The notes beneath the pieces are model-generated. The model was not told the DNA's origin. It did not search any database and saw only the letters and a program-made list of their open reading frames with translations. Shown piece after piece: positions 8,193-15,609 of a stretch of DNA of 64,000 bases (position 1 is its first letter; every line of letters starts with the position of its first letter). The position numbers and the translations under genes were made by a program. This DNA is from Amycolatopsis camponoti (GTDB lineage Bacteria; Actinomycetota; Actinomycetes; Mycobacteriales; Pseudonocardiaceae). The stretch is taken from positions 1,964,501 through 2,028,500 of the forward strand of contig NZ_CABVGP010000001.1 in NCBI RefSeq assembly GCF_902497555.1. Direction: 5' to 3'.

Positions 8193-9364
8193 CGCTCTCG
8201 GGCCAGGCGGCCATCGCCGGCATCGGCGCGACGGAGTTCTCGAAGGACTCCGGGCGCAGCGAACTGCGGCTGGCGGCCGAATGCATCTCCCACGCCTTGG
8301 CGGACGCGGGGCTTTCGCCGTCCGATGTGGACGGGCTCGTGTCGTTCACCATGGACGGCAACGCCGAGATCGCGGTGGCGCGGGAGCCCGGGATCCCCGA
8401 ACTGAAGTTCTTCAGCCGCATCCACTACGGCGGCGGCGCGGCGGCGGCGACCGTGCAGCAGGCCGCGATGGCGGTGGCGACCGGCGTCGCGGACGTCGTC
8501 GTCGCCTACCGGGCGTTCAACGAACGCTCGGGCATGCGGTTCGGGCAGGTCTCCTCGGCCGCGGCCGGGCAGGTCAACTCGTCCGGGGTCGACAACGCGT
8601 TCCACTACCCGATGGGCATCGCGACGCCCGCGGCGACGGTGGCCATGGTCGCGCAGCGGTACCTCCACGACTACGGCGCGACGAGCGAGGACTTCGGGCG
8701 GGTCGCGGTCATCGACCGCAAGCACGCGGCGACCAACCCGAACGCGTGGTTCCACGAGCGGCCGATCACCCTGGAGGAGCATCAGGCGTCACGCTGGGTG
8801 GCTGAACCGCTGCACCTGCTCGACTGCTGCCAGGAGAGCGACGGCGGGGTGGCGCTGGTCGTCACCAGTGCTGCCCGCGCCCGCGACCTGGCGCAGGCGC
8901 CGGCGGTGATCGCGGCGGCGGCGCAGGGGAGCGGGCCGGACCAGTACGTGATGACCAGCTACTACCGCGACGACCTGGCCGCGCTGCCCGAGATGGGCGT
9001 CGTCGGGCGGCAGCTGTGGGGGCAGTCCGGGCTCGGACCGTCCGATGTGGACGTCGCCGTGCTGTACGACCACTTCACGCCGTACGTGCTGATGCAGCTG
9101 GAAGAGCTGGGGTTCTGCGGTCGCGGGGAGGCGAAGGACTTCATCGCCGACGGCGCGCTGGAACTGGACGGCGCGCTGCCGTTGAACCCGCACGGCGGCC
9201 AGCTCGGCGAGGCGTACATCCACGGCATGAACGGCATCGCGGAGGGTGTCCGGCAGATCCGCGGCACGGCGGTCAACCAGGTCGCCGGCGCGGCGCGGGT
9301 GCTGGTGACGGCGGGGACGGGCGTGCCGACGAGCGGCCTCGTCCTGACGGCTTCACCTCATTGA
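8189..9364 (+). CDS. ltp2: Ltp2 thiolase-like retro-aldolase
   Basis: A 391-residue thiolase-superfamily lipid-transfer-type protein equivalent to Rv3540c. With the ChsH2 DUF35 domain it cleaves the C17-C20 bond of the hydrated side-chain thioester to release propionyl-CoA and a 17-ketosteroid. The nucleophilic Cys of true thiolases is absent (the site reads HYGGGAAAATVQQA), as expected for an aldolase. The C-terminal PLNPHGGQLGEAYIHGMNG loop, containing conserved Tyr and His, is intact. GTG 8189 overlaps the chsH1 stop. It is the last gene of the operon and is followed by a hairpin at 9379-9417. Confidence 0.94.
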   Translation: MTLSGQAAIAGIGATEFSKDSGRSELRLAAECISHALADAGLSPSDVDGLVSFTMDGNAEIAVAREPGIPELKFFSRIHYGGGAAAATVQQAAMAVATGVADVVVAYRAFNERSGMRFGQVSSAAAGQVNSSGVDNAFHYPMGIATPAATVAMVAQRYLHDYGATSEDFGRVAVIDRKHAATNPNAWFHERPITLEEHQASRWVAEPLHLLDCCQESDGGVALVVTSAARARDLAQAPAVIAAAAQGSGPDQYVMTSYYRDDLAALPEMGVVGRQLWGQSGLGPSDVDVAVLYDHFTPYVLMQLEELGFCGRGEAKDFIADGALELDGALPLNPHGGQLGEAYIHGMNGIAEGVRQIRGTAVNQVAGAARVLVTAGTGVPTSGLVLTASPH

Positions 9365-9378
9365 CGGCTGGTGCCGGG

Positions 9379-9417
9379 CCGTCGCGGGTGTCACGGTGGA
9401 GACACCACCCGCGACGG
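9379..9417. terminator. Hairpin terminator after ltp2
   Basis: An 11-base stem, ccgtcgcgggt (9379-9389) with acccgcgacgg (9407-9417), begins 14 bases after the ltp2 stop. There is no T tract, which is normal for high-GC actinobacterial terminators. It could also act as a leader hairpin for the next gene, whose start is 20 bases further on. Confidence 0.55.
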
Positions 9418-9436
9418 AGAGTGAGGACGGCTGGCG

Positions 9437-9985
9437 ATGGTGCTCGACTGGGCGCTCACCGCGGTGTTCGCGACGCTGGCGCTGCCGTGCGTGCTGCGGC
9501 TCGTCCGCCTCGACTACGCCCGGCTGGGGTCGCCGGTCCGCCACGGCGACCTGGCCGAGCTGCTGCTGGTGATCGCGATGGTGGCGATGCTGTCCCCGGT
9601 CGGCGGCCCGATCCCGGCGGCGGGCTGGCAGGCGGTCCTGGTGCTGACGACGGGCTGGTTCGCGGTCGCGTGGTGGCGCGGCCGGACGGGCTGCGCCCAC
9701 CACGCCCTCTCGGCGGCGGCGATGCTCTACATGGTGACGGCGATGCCCCACACCGCCATGGCGCACGGGCCGTGGCTGACGATGGGCTCCTCGGCCCGAC
9801 TGGCGCTGCCGCTGGTCGCGGTGGCGGCGGCGGGGTATTTCGTGCTGGACGCGGCGCGGACGGGGGTGCTGGCGGTCCGCGGGTCGGCGGTGATGTCCGA
9901 CGGGGCGGGGCAGGCATCACGTGCGGTCTGCCGGGTGGTGATGGGGGCGGGGATGGGCTACCTGCTGCTGGCGTCGGCTTTGTGA
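9437..9985 (+). CDS. DUF5134-type membrane protein
   Basis: A 182-residue integral membrane protein with about five or six hydrophobic helices (first at residues 4-20, then about 38-55, 62-80, 90-105, 125-143 and 165-182) and short charged loops. A conserved-looking MPHTAMAHGPW segment lies between helices and contains two His residues. This fits the DUF5134 family of actinobacterial membrane proteins of unknown function. A GAGG ribosome-binding sequence lies upstream of ATG 9437. It is co-directional with the igr operon but separated from it by a hairpin, so a link to sterols is not implied. Confidence 0.7.
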   Translation: MVLDWALTAVFATLALPCVLRLVRLDYARLGSPVRHGDLAELLLVIAMVAMLSPVGGPIPAAGWQAVLVLTTGWFAVAWWRGRTGCAHHALSAAAMLYMVTAMPHTAMAHGPWLTMGSSARLALPLVAVAAAGYFVLDAARTGVLAVRGSAVMSDGAGQASRAVCRVVMGAGMGYLLLASAL

Positions 9986-9993
9986 CGCTCGGG

Positions 9994-10039
9994 GTCGTGA
10001 GTGAGAAACAGGGTTAGAACGCTGTTTCTCACTCACGAC
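9994..10039. terminator. Bidirectional terminator, 18-bp perfect inverted repeat
   Basis: Arm gtcgtgagtgagaaacag (9994-10011) is exactly complementary to 10022-10039 across a 10-base loop. It lies between two convergent genes (plus-strand membrane protein, minus-strand riboflavin kinase) and should terminate both. The stem is less GC-rich than the surroundings, and its length is striking for a simple terminator, so it may be one copy of a dispersed intergenic element. Confidence 0.75.
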
Positions 10040-10066
10040 CAGCTGCGGCAGACCACCCGGCCCGGC

Positions 10067-10519
10067 TCAGCTCTTGATGCGGCGGACCTCGCCCAATGGC
10101 GGCTCGCCGGGGTCCGGGAGCGTTTCCGCCGGGTGGTTCGCCGCCCACTGCGTGGCCGCCGCGATGTCGTTCTTCAGCGCCGTGATCAGGTCCTCCGCCG
10201 ACGCGTACGCCTGCTGGTCCCGCAGGTGGGCTCCCAGCCACACCACCAGCGTCTCGTCGTACAGATCCCCGGCGAAGTCCAGCAGGTGGGCCTCCAGCAG
10301 GCGGTACCCGTCCGCGCCGTAGTACGTCGGGCGGCGGCCTACCGAGATCGCCGCCGGGATGGGGGTTCCGTCGGCTCGGCGGACCCAGCCTGCCCACACC
10401 CCGTCGCCGACCGAGCCGGACTGGTCGCGCAAGGCGATGTTCGCCGTGGGAAAGCCCAGCTCACGGCCTCGCTCGTCGCCGTGTTCCACCGTGCCGCGCA
10501 CCACGAAGTATTCCGGCAT
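10067..10519 (-). CDS. Stand-alone riboflavin kinase-domain protein
   Basis: A 150-residue protein equal to the flavokinase (C-terminal) half of RibF: VRGTVEHGDERGRELGFPTA near the N-terminus, then GVWAGWV, SVGRRPTY and LEAHLLDF. The N-terminal FMN adenylyltransferase half of bifunctional RibF is absent. It would phosphorylate riboflavin to FMN. ATG 10519 is supported by AGGACGGAAG upstream. It lies 56 bases downstream of chsH3 on the same strand, so it probably ends the kstD-kshA-orf-kshB-chsH3 operon. Supplying flavin to the many flavoenzymes of the pathway is a plausible role (inference). Confidence 0.82.
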   Translation of the reverse strand: MPEYFVVRGTVEHGDERGRELGFPTANIALRDQSGSVGDGVWAGWVRRADGTPIPAAISVGRRPTYYGADGYRLLEAHLLDFAGDLYDETLVVWLGAHLRDQQAYASAEDLITALKNDIAAATQWAANHPAETLPDPGEPPLGEVRRIKS

Positions 10520-10575
10520 CGTCTTCCGTCCTCCCGAGGTCTCCCCACCACGGTAGCGGGCGACCGACGGCACGC

Positions 10576-11424
10576 TCACGAAGTGGACACCAGCACCGTG
10601 TCCGCCAGCACCGGCGCGTCGTCGCGCTCCACCGCCGTCGTCGTCACCAGCAGCCGGTCGTCGGAGCGCCACACCCGGATCCGCAGCGTCTCGCCGGGGA
10701 ACACCACCCCGGCGAACTTCGTCGCGAACGACGCCACCCGCGCGGGGTCACCGTCCAGGAACTCGTCGACCAGCACCCGCGCGACGATCCCGTACGTGCA
10801 CAGCCCGTGGAGGATCGGCCGGTCGAACCCGGCCGCGCGCGCGAACGCCGGGTCCGCGTGCAGCGGGTTCCGGTCGCCGCACAGCCGGTACAGCAGCGCC
10901 TGCTGTGGCAACGTCGGCGTCTCGAAAACGAAGTCCGGCTCCCGTGAAGGCCACTCGATGCGATCCGACGGACCCCGCGAACCGCCGAACCCGCCCTCGC
11001 CACGGGCGAAGATGCTCGACCGGGCCGTCCACAGTGGATCGCCCGAGGACGACGTGACCGAGACCTCCTGGATCACCACCGCGGCCTTGCCCTTGTCGAA
11101 CACGTCCGCGATCCGGGAGCGGGCGACCGCCTTCCCCGAGGTCGGGATGGCCCGGTGCAAGGTGACCTCCTGCTTGCCGTGCAGCACCTTCGCCAGGTCG
11201 ATCTCCACCCCGGGGAACGACACCGCCGGCGGGTCGAACACCCGCAGGTTCGCCGCGACCGTCGCGAACGTCGGCAGCACCACCAGGTCCTGCTCGTACG
11301 TGTACCGCAGCTCGTCCGGGCCGGCCCCCAGCGCCAGGTGGTAGAGCAGCACGTCCGACGACGTCCAGGCGAAGTTCACCTCGCCGATCTCGGCACCGAT
11401 GGCGACCGCGGGATCGATGGGCAC
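10576..11424 (-). CDS. chsH3: ChsH3-type MaoC double-hot-dog enoyl-CoA hydratase
   Basis: A 282-residue MaoC-family hydratase that aligns by eye with M. tuberculosis Rv3538 (ChsH3; 286 residues), sharing the start MPIDPAVAIGA, the middle SIFARGEGGFGG, the run LPQQALLYRLCGDRNPLH and ILHGLCTYG. The D-x4-H hydratase site is GDRNPLHADP in the C-terminal hot-dog. It hydrates steroid side-chain 2-enoyl-CoA intermediates during beta-oxidation. It follows kshB by 9 bases and belongs to the same minus-strand operon. Confidence 0.93.
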   Translation of the reverse strand: MPIDPAVAIGAEIGEVNFAWTSSDVLLYHLALGAGPDELRYTYEQDLVVLPTFATVAANLRVFDPPAVSFPGVEIDLAKVLHGKQEVTLHRAIPTSGKAVARSRIADVFDKGKAAVVIQEVSVTSSSGDPLWTARSSIFARGEGGFGGSRGPSDRIEWPSREPDFVFETPTLPQQALLYRLCGDRNPLHADPAFARAAGFDRPILHGLCTYGIVARVLVDEFLDGDPARVASFATKFAGVVFPGETLRIRVWRSDDRLLVTTTAVERDDAPVLADTVLVSTS

Positions 11425-11433
11425 GCGGGACTC

Positions 11434-12465
11434 CTATTCGTAGCTGATCGAGACCTCGTCGGTGACCGGCAGCGACTGGCAGGCCAGCACGATGCCGTCC
11501 GCCATGTCCTCGGCGTCCAGGACCTCGTTGTGCAGCATCTTCACCTCACCCGCCACGATCCGGCACGCGCACGCGCTGCATTGTCCCTCGCGGCACGAGT
11601 ACGGCGCGTCCAGGCCCGCGTCCAGCAGGCGGTCGAGGAGCTTCCGCTGCCGCGGCCAGGCCATCGACTGCGTGGCGCCGTCCAGCGTCACCGTCAGCGC
11701 CGCCGGTGCATCGTCCGACTCCGGCTCTTCCGCGGCGGGGGCGTCTTCGAACGGGTTCCCGGTCAGCGATGTGAACTTCTCGATGTGCACGCGGTCGCGC
11801 GGCACGCCGAGCTGCCCGAGCGCCTCGCGCGCGGCCGCCATGAACGGCGCCGGGCCGCACAGGAACGCTTCGAAGGACATGTACGCCGAGGCCAGCCCGC
11901 GCAGCTGCGAGACGTCGGGCAATCCCTGGACGCTCTCCAGCCAGTGCACGACGACCAGGCGGTCTCCGTACCGCTTCGCCAGCGAAGCCAGCTCGCCCGC
12001 GAAGATCACCGAGTTCTCGTCGCGGTTCGCGTAGACCAGCACGACGCGCCCGGAACCCCGCTCCAGCGCGGTCTTGAGGATCGCCATCACCGGCGTGATG
12101 CCGCTGCCGCCGGCGAACAGCAGGAAGTCCTCGTCCACCGACGCCGGGCAGAACACGCCGGCCGGCGCGAGGACGTCGATCGACATCCCCGGCTCGAGCG
12201 AGGAGCAGACCCAGGTCGACCCGTACCCGCCGTCGGTCCGCTTGACCGTCACCTGCACGCGGTTCTCGTGCGGCGCGCTCGAGAGCGAGTAGCACCGGGC
12301 CACCGATCCGGTCTCGTCGCTGGGGATCCGCAGCGTCAGGAACTGCCCGGCCTGGTAAGAAAACGCCGACGCGTGCTCGGGCGGGATCTCGAAGACCACC
12401 GACCGCGCGTCGGCCGTCTCGACGACCACGTCGGCGACGGTCAGCGTGTAGACCCGCTCACCCAT
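11434..12465 (-). CDS. kshB: KshB, reductase of 3-ketosteroid 9alpha-hydroxylase
   Basis: A 343-residue ferredoxin reductase with three modules: an FAD domain (RCYSLSSAP near residue 58), an NAD domain (GGSGITPVMAIL near 117) and a C-terminal plant-type [2Fe-2S] domain (CREGQCSACAC with a late ACQS Cys). It passes NADH electrons to the Rieske oxygenase KshA for 9alpha-hydroxylation, which opens the B ring. Between the NAD and Fe-S domains is an acidic linker (about residues 245-260). Its ATG overlaps the stop of the small upstream ORF by 8 bases, so translation is coupled. Confidence 0.94.
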   Translation of the reverse strand: MGERVYTLTVADVVVETADARSVVFEIPPEHASAFSYQAGQFLTLRIPSDETGSVARCYSLSSAPHENRVQVTVKRTDGGYGSTWVCSSLEPGMSIDVLAPAGVFCPASVDEDFLLFAGGSGITPVMAILKTALERGSGRVVLVYANRDENSVIFAGELASLAKRYGDRLVVVHWLESVQGLPDVSQLRGLASAYMSFEAFLCGPAPFMAAAREALGQLGVPRDRVHIEKFTSLTGNPFEDAPAAEEPESDDAPAALTVTLDGATQSMAWPRQRKLLDRLLDAGLDAPYSCREGQCSACACRIVAGEVKMLHNEVLDAEDMADGIVLACQSLPVTDEVSISYE

Positions 12466-12715
12466 CGGCCACCGCCAGCGAACCCTCGCGGACCGCGTCG
12501 CCGATGCTGTCCGCCAGCTTCGGGCACGTGTCGAGCAGCGCCGAAGGTCCGTCCGCGTCGGCGAACACCGGGCACGTCTCGGCGGGCCGCGAAGTCCACT
12601 GGATGCTCGTGTGCTGGATGCTGTTCTTCTTCACCAGCACGCACGTCCCGCAGCTGCGGCACTCGTGCGGCCGCAGCCCGCCGCTGAGGAACTCGGTCTG
12701 CTCGGCGGTCGTCAC
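12458..12715 (-). CDS. Small Cys-rich protein between kshA and kshB
   Basis: An 85-residue ORF that starts at GTG 12715 inside the kshA stop (GTGA overlap) and ends 8 bases inside kshB. This placement makes it a genuine operon member rather than a shadow. Five cysteines are present: a CRSCGTC cluster (Cys19, 22, 25), then Cys48 and Cys64, with His18 next to the cluster. That pattern suits a metal or iron-sulfur site. There is no signal peptide or membrane segment. It is too short and wrongly spaced for a normal 2[4Fe-4S] ferredoxin. I do not recognise a named family. By position it may be an electron-transfer, assembly or stability factor for the KSH pair (inference). Confidence 0.8.
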   Translation of the reverse strand: MTTAEQTEFLSGGLRPHECRSCGTCVLVKKNSIQHTSIQWTSRPAETCPVFADADGPSALLDTCPKLADSIGDAVREGSLAVADG

Positions 12716-13848
12716 ACTTCCGCCTCGGTCTTCCGGCGGGCGAGGTTTTCCGCCACCTCCGCCGCCCACGCCTCGTTGGCCTTCGAAGTGTCCACTTCGA
12801 ACTCGAACCGCCGGGTCATGTCCTCGGTGACGTCGGCCGCGTCGACGTAGAACTGCTGGTACCACCGGCGAAGCTGGTAGACCGGACCGTCCTCTTCGCA
12901 CAGCAGCGGGTTGTCGATCTGGGTCTTGTGCTTCCAGATCTCGACGTCCTGCAGGAAGCCCGCGCCGATGCCCTTGGCCAGCTTGGCCGCGATCTTGTCC
13001 GCGTGCTCGTCGGTCAGCCCGTGCTGCTTCTTGACCTTCATGCCGTACTGCAGCACGAACGACGTCGGCGTCACGGGGTAGTGGCAGTTGATGAGCACGC
13101 TCTCGATCTCGTAACCCTGGAACGAGTTCACCAGCTTGTTGATCATGTAGGACGGCCCGAAGTACGACGCCTCCGACCGCAGCAGGTTGTCCTCGCCGCC
13201 GTAGTTCGACGCCATCCCCATGTCCGGGCGGCCCTTGGTGTTGAGGTACTGCGTCGCGATGTGGCCTTCGAAGACGTTCTTGAAGTACGTCGGGTAGGCG
13301 TAGTGGATGTAGAAGAAGTGCGCCATGTCGACGACGTTGTCGATGATCTCGCGGCAGTTCGAGCCGTCGATGAAGATCGAGTCCCACGTCCAGTTGCTCC
13401 ACTCGGAGCTGTCGGCGGCTTCGATGTGCGGGATCGCCAGCTCGTCCGGCGGAGGGTTGCCCTCCGGGTCGTGCCACACCATGAGCTGGCCGTTCTGCTC
13501 CACCGCCGTCCACGCCCGGGTCCGCGCGCGCAGCGGAACCCGCTTGGCGTAGGGGATCGAGACGCACTTGCCCTTGCCGTTCCAGCGCCAGTCGTGGAAC
13601 GGGCACGCGACCTCGTCGCCCTTGACGGAGCCCTGGGTCAGGTCGCCGCCCATGTGCCGGCAGTAGCCGTCGAGGACGTTGAGGCCGCCCTTCGAGTCGG
13701 CGAAGACCACGAGCTTCGTGCCGAACGCCGTCACCGCGTGCGGTTTGCCGTCCCGGAACGTCTTCGCCAGGCCGAGGCAGTGCCAGCCGCGGGCGAACCG
13801 GGCCGGCGGCTCACCGGCGTAGATCGTGCGTACTGACTCCTGCGTCAT
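12712..13848 (-). CDS. kshA: KshA, Rieske oxygenase of 3-ketosteroid 9alpha-hydroxylase
   Basis: A 378-residue Rieske non-haem iron oxygenase. The Rieske cluster ligands are Cys63, His65, Cys82 and His85 (CRH and CPFH). The mononuclear iron motif NVVDMAHFFYIHYAYP gives His177 and His182. With KshB it hydroxylates C9 of androstenedione/androstadienedione-type steroids; after 1,2-dehydrogenation by KstD the B ring opens to 3-HSA. ATG 13848 overlaps the kstD stop (ATGA). Length is normal for KshA. Confidence 0.95.
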   Translation of the reverse strand: MTQESVRTIYAGEPPARFARGWHCLGLAKTFRDGKPHAVTAFGTKLVVFADSKGGLNVLDGYCRHMGGDLTQGSVKGDEVACPFHDWRWNGKGKCVSIPYAKRVPLRARTRAWTAVEQNGQLMVWHDPEGNPPPDELAIPHIEAADSSEWSNWTWDSIFIDGSNCREIIDNVVDMAHFFYIHYAYPTYFKNVFEGHIATQYLNTKGRPDMGMASNYGGEDNLLRSEASYFGPSYMINKLVNSFQGYEIESVLINCHYPVTPTSFVLQYGMKVKKQHGLTDEHADKIAAKLAKGIGAGFLQDVEIWKHKTQIDNPLLCEEDGPVYQLRRWYQQFYVDAADVTEDMTRRFEFEVDTSKANEAWAAEVAENLARRKTEAEV

Positions 13849-15509
13849 CGCTCGCCTCCCGTGGTCCCTTGATCTTCGTGCGCCAGCCGCGTCGCCGCAA
13901 GGTAGCCGAACACCATGGCGGGGCCGATGGTCGCGCCCGGCCCGGCGTACGTCCGGCCCATCACCGCCGCGCTGACGTTGCCCGCGGCGTACAGCCCCGG
14001 GACGACCGAGCCGTCCTCACGCAGGACTCGCGCGTGTTCGTCGGTGCGCAGCCCGCCCTTGGTCCCCAGGTCGCCGGGGACGATCTTCACCGCGTAGTAC
14101 GGCGCTTTGTCGAGCGGGCCGAGGCTGGGGTTGGGCTTGTTGCGCGGGTCGCCGTAGTAGTGGTCGTACTTGCTGACGCCACGCTGGAAGTCTTCGTCGA
14201 CGCCGTTGCGCGCGAAGCCGTTGAAGCGCGTCACCGTGGTTTCCAGGCCTTCCGCCGGGACGTCCATCTTCCCGGCCAGCCCGGCCAGGGTGGACGACTT
14301 GACCGCGACGCCGGCCTTGAACCAGCGGCCGGGCAGCGGCTGGCGCGGTCCGACGCCGGTGAACATGTACCGGTCCTTGTAGCGCTGGTCGAACACGAGC
14401 CAGGTCGGGATGTGCTCGCCCGGCCCGTCACCCTTGCCGTACATCGCGTGCACGGCCTCGACGTAGGGCGCCGACTCGTTGACGAACCGCTCGCCGCGAG
14501 CGTCGACCATGATGCAGCGCGGCCGCGACCGCTCGGCCAGCGCGAACCACGGGCCGCCGGTGAGCGGCAGCGACGGGCCCCACCAGGCGTCGTCCATCAG
14601 GTCGAGCGCGGCGCCGAGCTTGAGGCCGGCGGTGATGCCGTCGCCGGTGTTGGCGGCCGCGCCGACGGTCCAGTCGATGCCGATCGGGGCGCGCTGGTAC
14701 TTCTCGCGCATCTCGAGGTTCTGCTCGAAGCCGCCGCTGGCGAGGATGACCCCGCGCCGGGCCCCGACGACCCCGTCCGCGGTGACGACGCCGGTGACGC
14801 GGTCGCCTTCGGCCCGCAGGTCGACCAGCGGCGTGTTCAGCCGGACGTCGACACCCGCCCTGGTCAGGCCCACCCGCAGGCCGGCCGCAAGCGCTTGCCC
14901 CATGCTCAGCAGCCGCTGTCCGCGCACGCGTCCGACCAGCCACTGCACGCCCAGCGACAGCATCCGGACGACCCCGCGCGGGTGCCGCGCGAGGAGGCTC
15001 AGCCAGCGGTAGTCGGCCTGGGTGATCGGCACGCCGAGCGGGGGAGCGCTGTACGGCGGTTCGAGGTGGGCCAGGTCGCCGCCGAGCAGCTTGCCGTCGA
15101 AGGCCATCGGCTCGACCGAGCGGCCGCCGGGGCGGCCGCCGGGAGCTTCGGGGTGGTAGTCGCTGTAGTCGCGGACCCAGCGGAACTTCAGCGGCGTGTG
15201 GTCGCAGACGAACTTCAGCACCTCGGGGCCGTGGTCGAGGAACGTGTCGCGCCGGACGGCCGGGACGACGTCGCCGACGATCGAGGCCAGGTACTCGCGG
15301 GCCCGCTCGGGCGGTTCGTCGATCCCGGCGGCGCGCAGCGCGTGGTTGCCCGGCAGCCAGACCCCGCCGCCGGAGCGGGCGGTCGAACCGCCGAAGCAAG
15401 GGGCTTTTTCCAGGAGGACCACGCTCAGGCCGTTATGGGCCGCGGCCAGCGCGGCGGTCATCCCGGCAGCGCCGCTGCCGACCACGACGACGTCGAACTG
15501 CTCCGTCAT
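13845..15509 (-). CDS. kstD: 3-ketosteroid delta1-dehydrogenase KstD
   Basis: A 554-residue FAD enzyme with an N-terminal Rossmann dinucleotide motif (VVVGSGAAGMTAA) and the KstD-specific C-terminal stretch PYYAVKIVPGDLGTKGG, which holds the catalytic Tyr and adjacent Gly, then NVSAAVMGRTYAGPGATIGP. It introduces the C1-C2 double bond into 3-keto-4-ene steroids. It is the first gene of the minus-strand ring-opening operon. A KstR-type site lies 12 bases upstream of ATG 15509, close enough to cover the promoter or leader. Confidence 0.94.
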   Translation of the reverse strand: MTEQFDVVVVGSGAAGMTAALAAAHNGLSVVLLEKAPCFGGSTARSGGGVWLPGNHALRAAGIDEPPERAREYLASIVGDVVPAVRRDTFLDHGPEVLKFVCDHTPLKFRWVRDYSDYHPEAPGGRPGGRSVEPMAFDGKLLGGDLAHLEPPYSAPPLGVPITQADYRWLSLLARHPRGVVRMLSLGVQWLVGRVRGQRLLSMGQALAAGLRVGLTRAGVDVRLNTPLVDLRAEGDRVTGVVTADGVVGARRGVILASGGFEQNLEMREKYQRAPIGIDWTVGAAANTGDGITAGLKLGAALDLMDDAWWGPSLPLTGGPWFALAERSRPRCIMVDARGERFVNESAPYVEAVHAMYGKGDGPGEHIPTWLVFDQRYKDRYMFTGVGPRQPLPGRWFKAGVAVKSSTLAGLAGKMDVPAEGLETTVTRFNGFARNGVDEDFQRGVSKYDHYYGDPRNKPNPSLGPLDKAPYYAVKIVPGDLGTKGGLRTDEHARVLREDGSVVPGLYAAGNVSAAVMGRTYAGPGATIGPAMVFGYLAATRLAHEDQGTTGGER

Positions 15510-15520
15510 GCCACCTCACT

Positions 15521-15534
15521 TGTAACGTGTTCCA
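15521..15534. promoter_or_regulatory. KstR-type operator upstream of kstD
   Basis: The sequence tgtaacgtgttcca fits TNNAACNNGTTNNA exactly. It ends 12 bases before the kstD start on the minus strand, so it probably blocks transcription of the kstD-kshA-kshB-chsH3 operon when bound. A second, one-mismatch site lies 45 bases away, towards the divergent gene. Confidence 0.85.
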
Positions 15535-15578
15535 CAAGACGAGTAGCCAGTTGAGAGCCACTTTCGCTCACCATAGAC

Positions 15579-15592
15579 GAGAACGTGTTCCA
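15579..15592. promoter_or_regulatory. KstR-type operator upstream of the second FAD steroid dehydrogenase
   Basis: The sequence gagaacgtgttcca matches the KstR consensus except for the outer first base (G instead of T); the AACGTGTT core is intact. It is 18 bases upstream of the ATG at 15610. Together with the site at 15521 it brackets the divergent promoter region. Confidence 0.75.
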
Positions 15593-15609
15593 GTTCTAGG
15601 GTGGTGACC

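Noticed and set aside
12928..13836. Long open frame opposite kshA
   Set aside because: It is an antisense artefact of GC-rich codon bias, rich in Arg/Val/His, with no recognisable domain. The kshA frame has full Rieske motifs.
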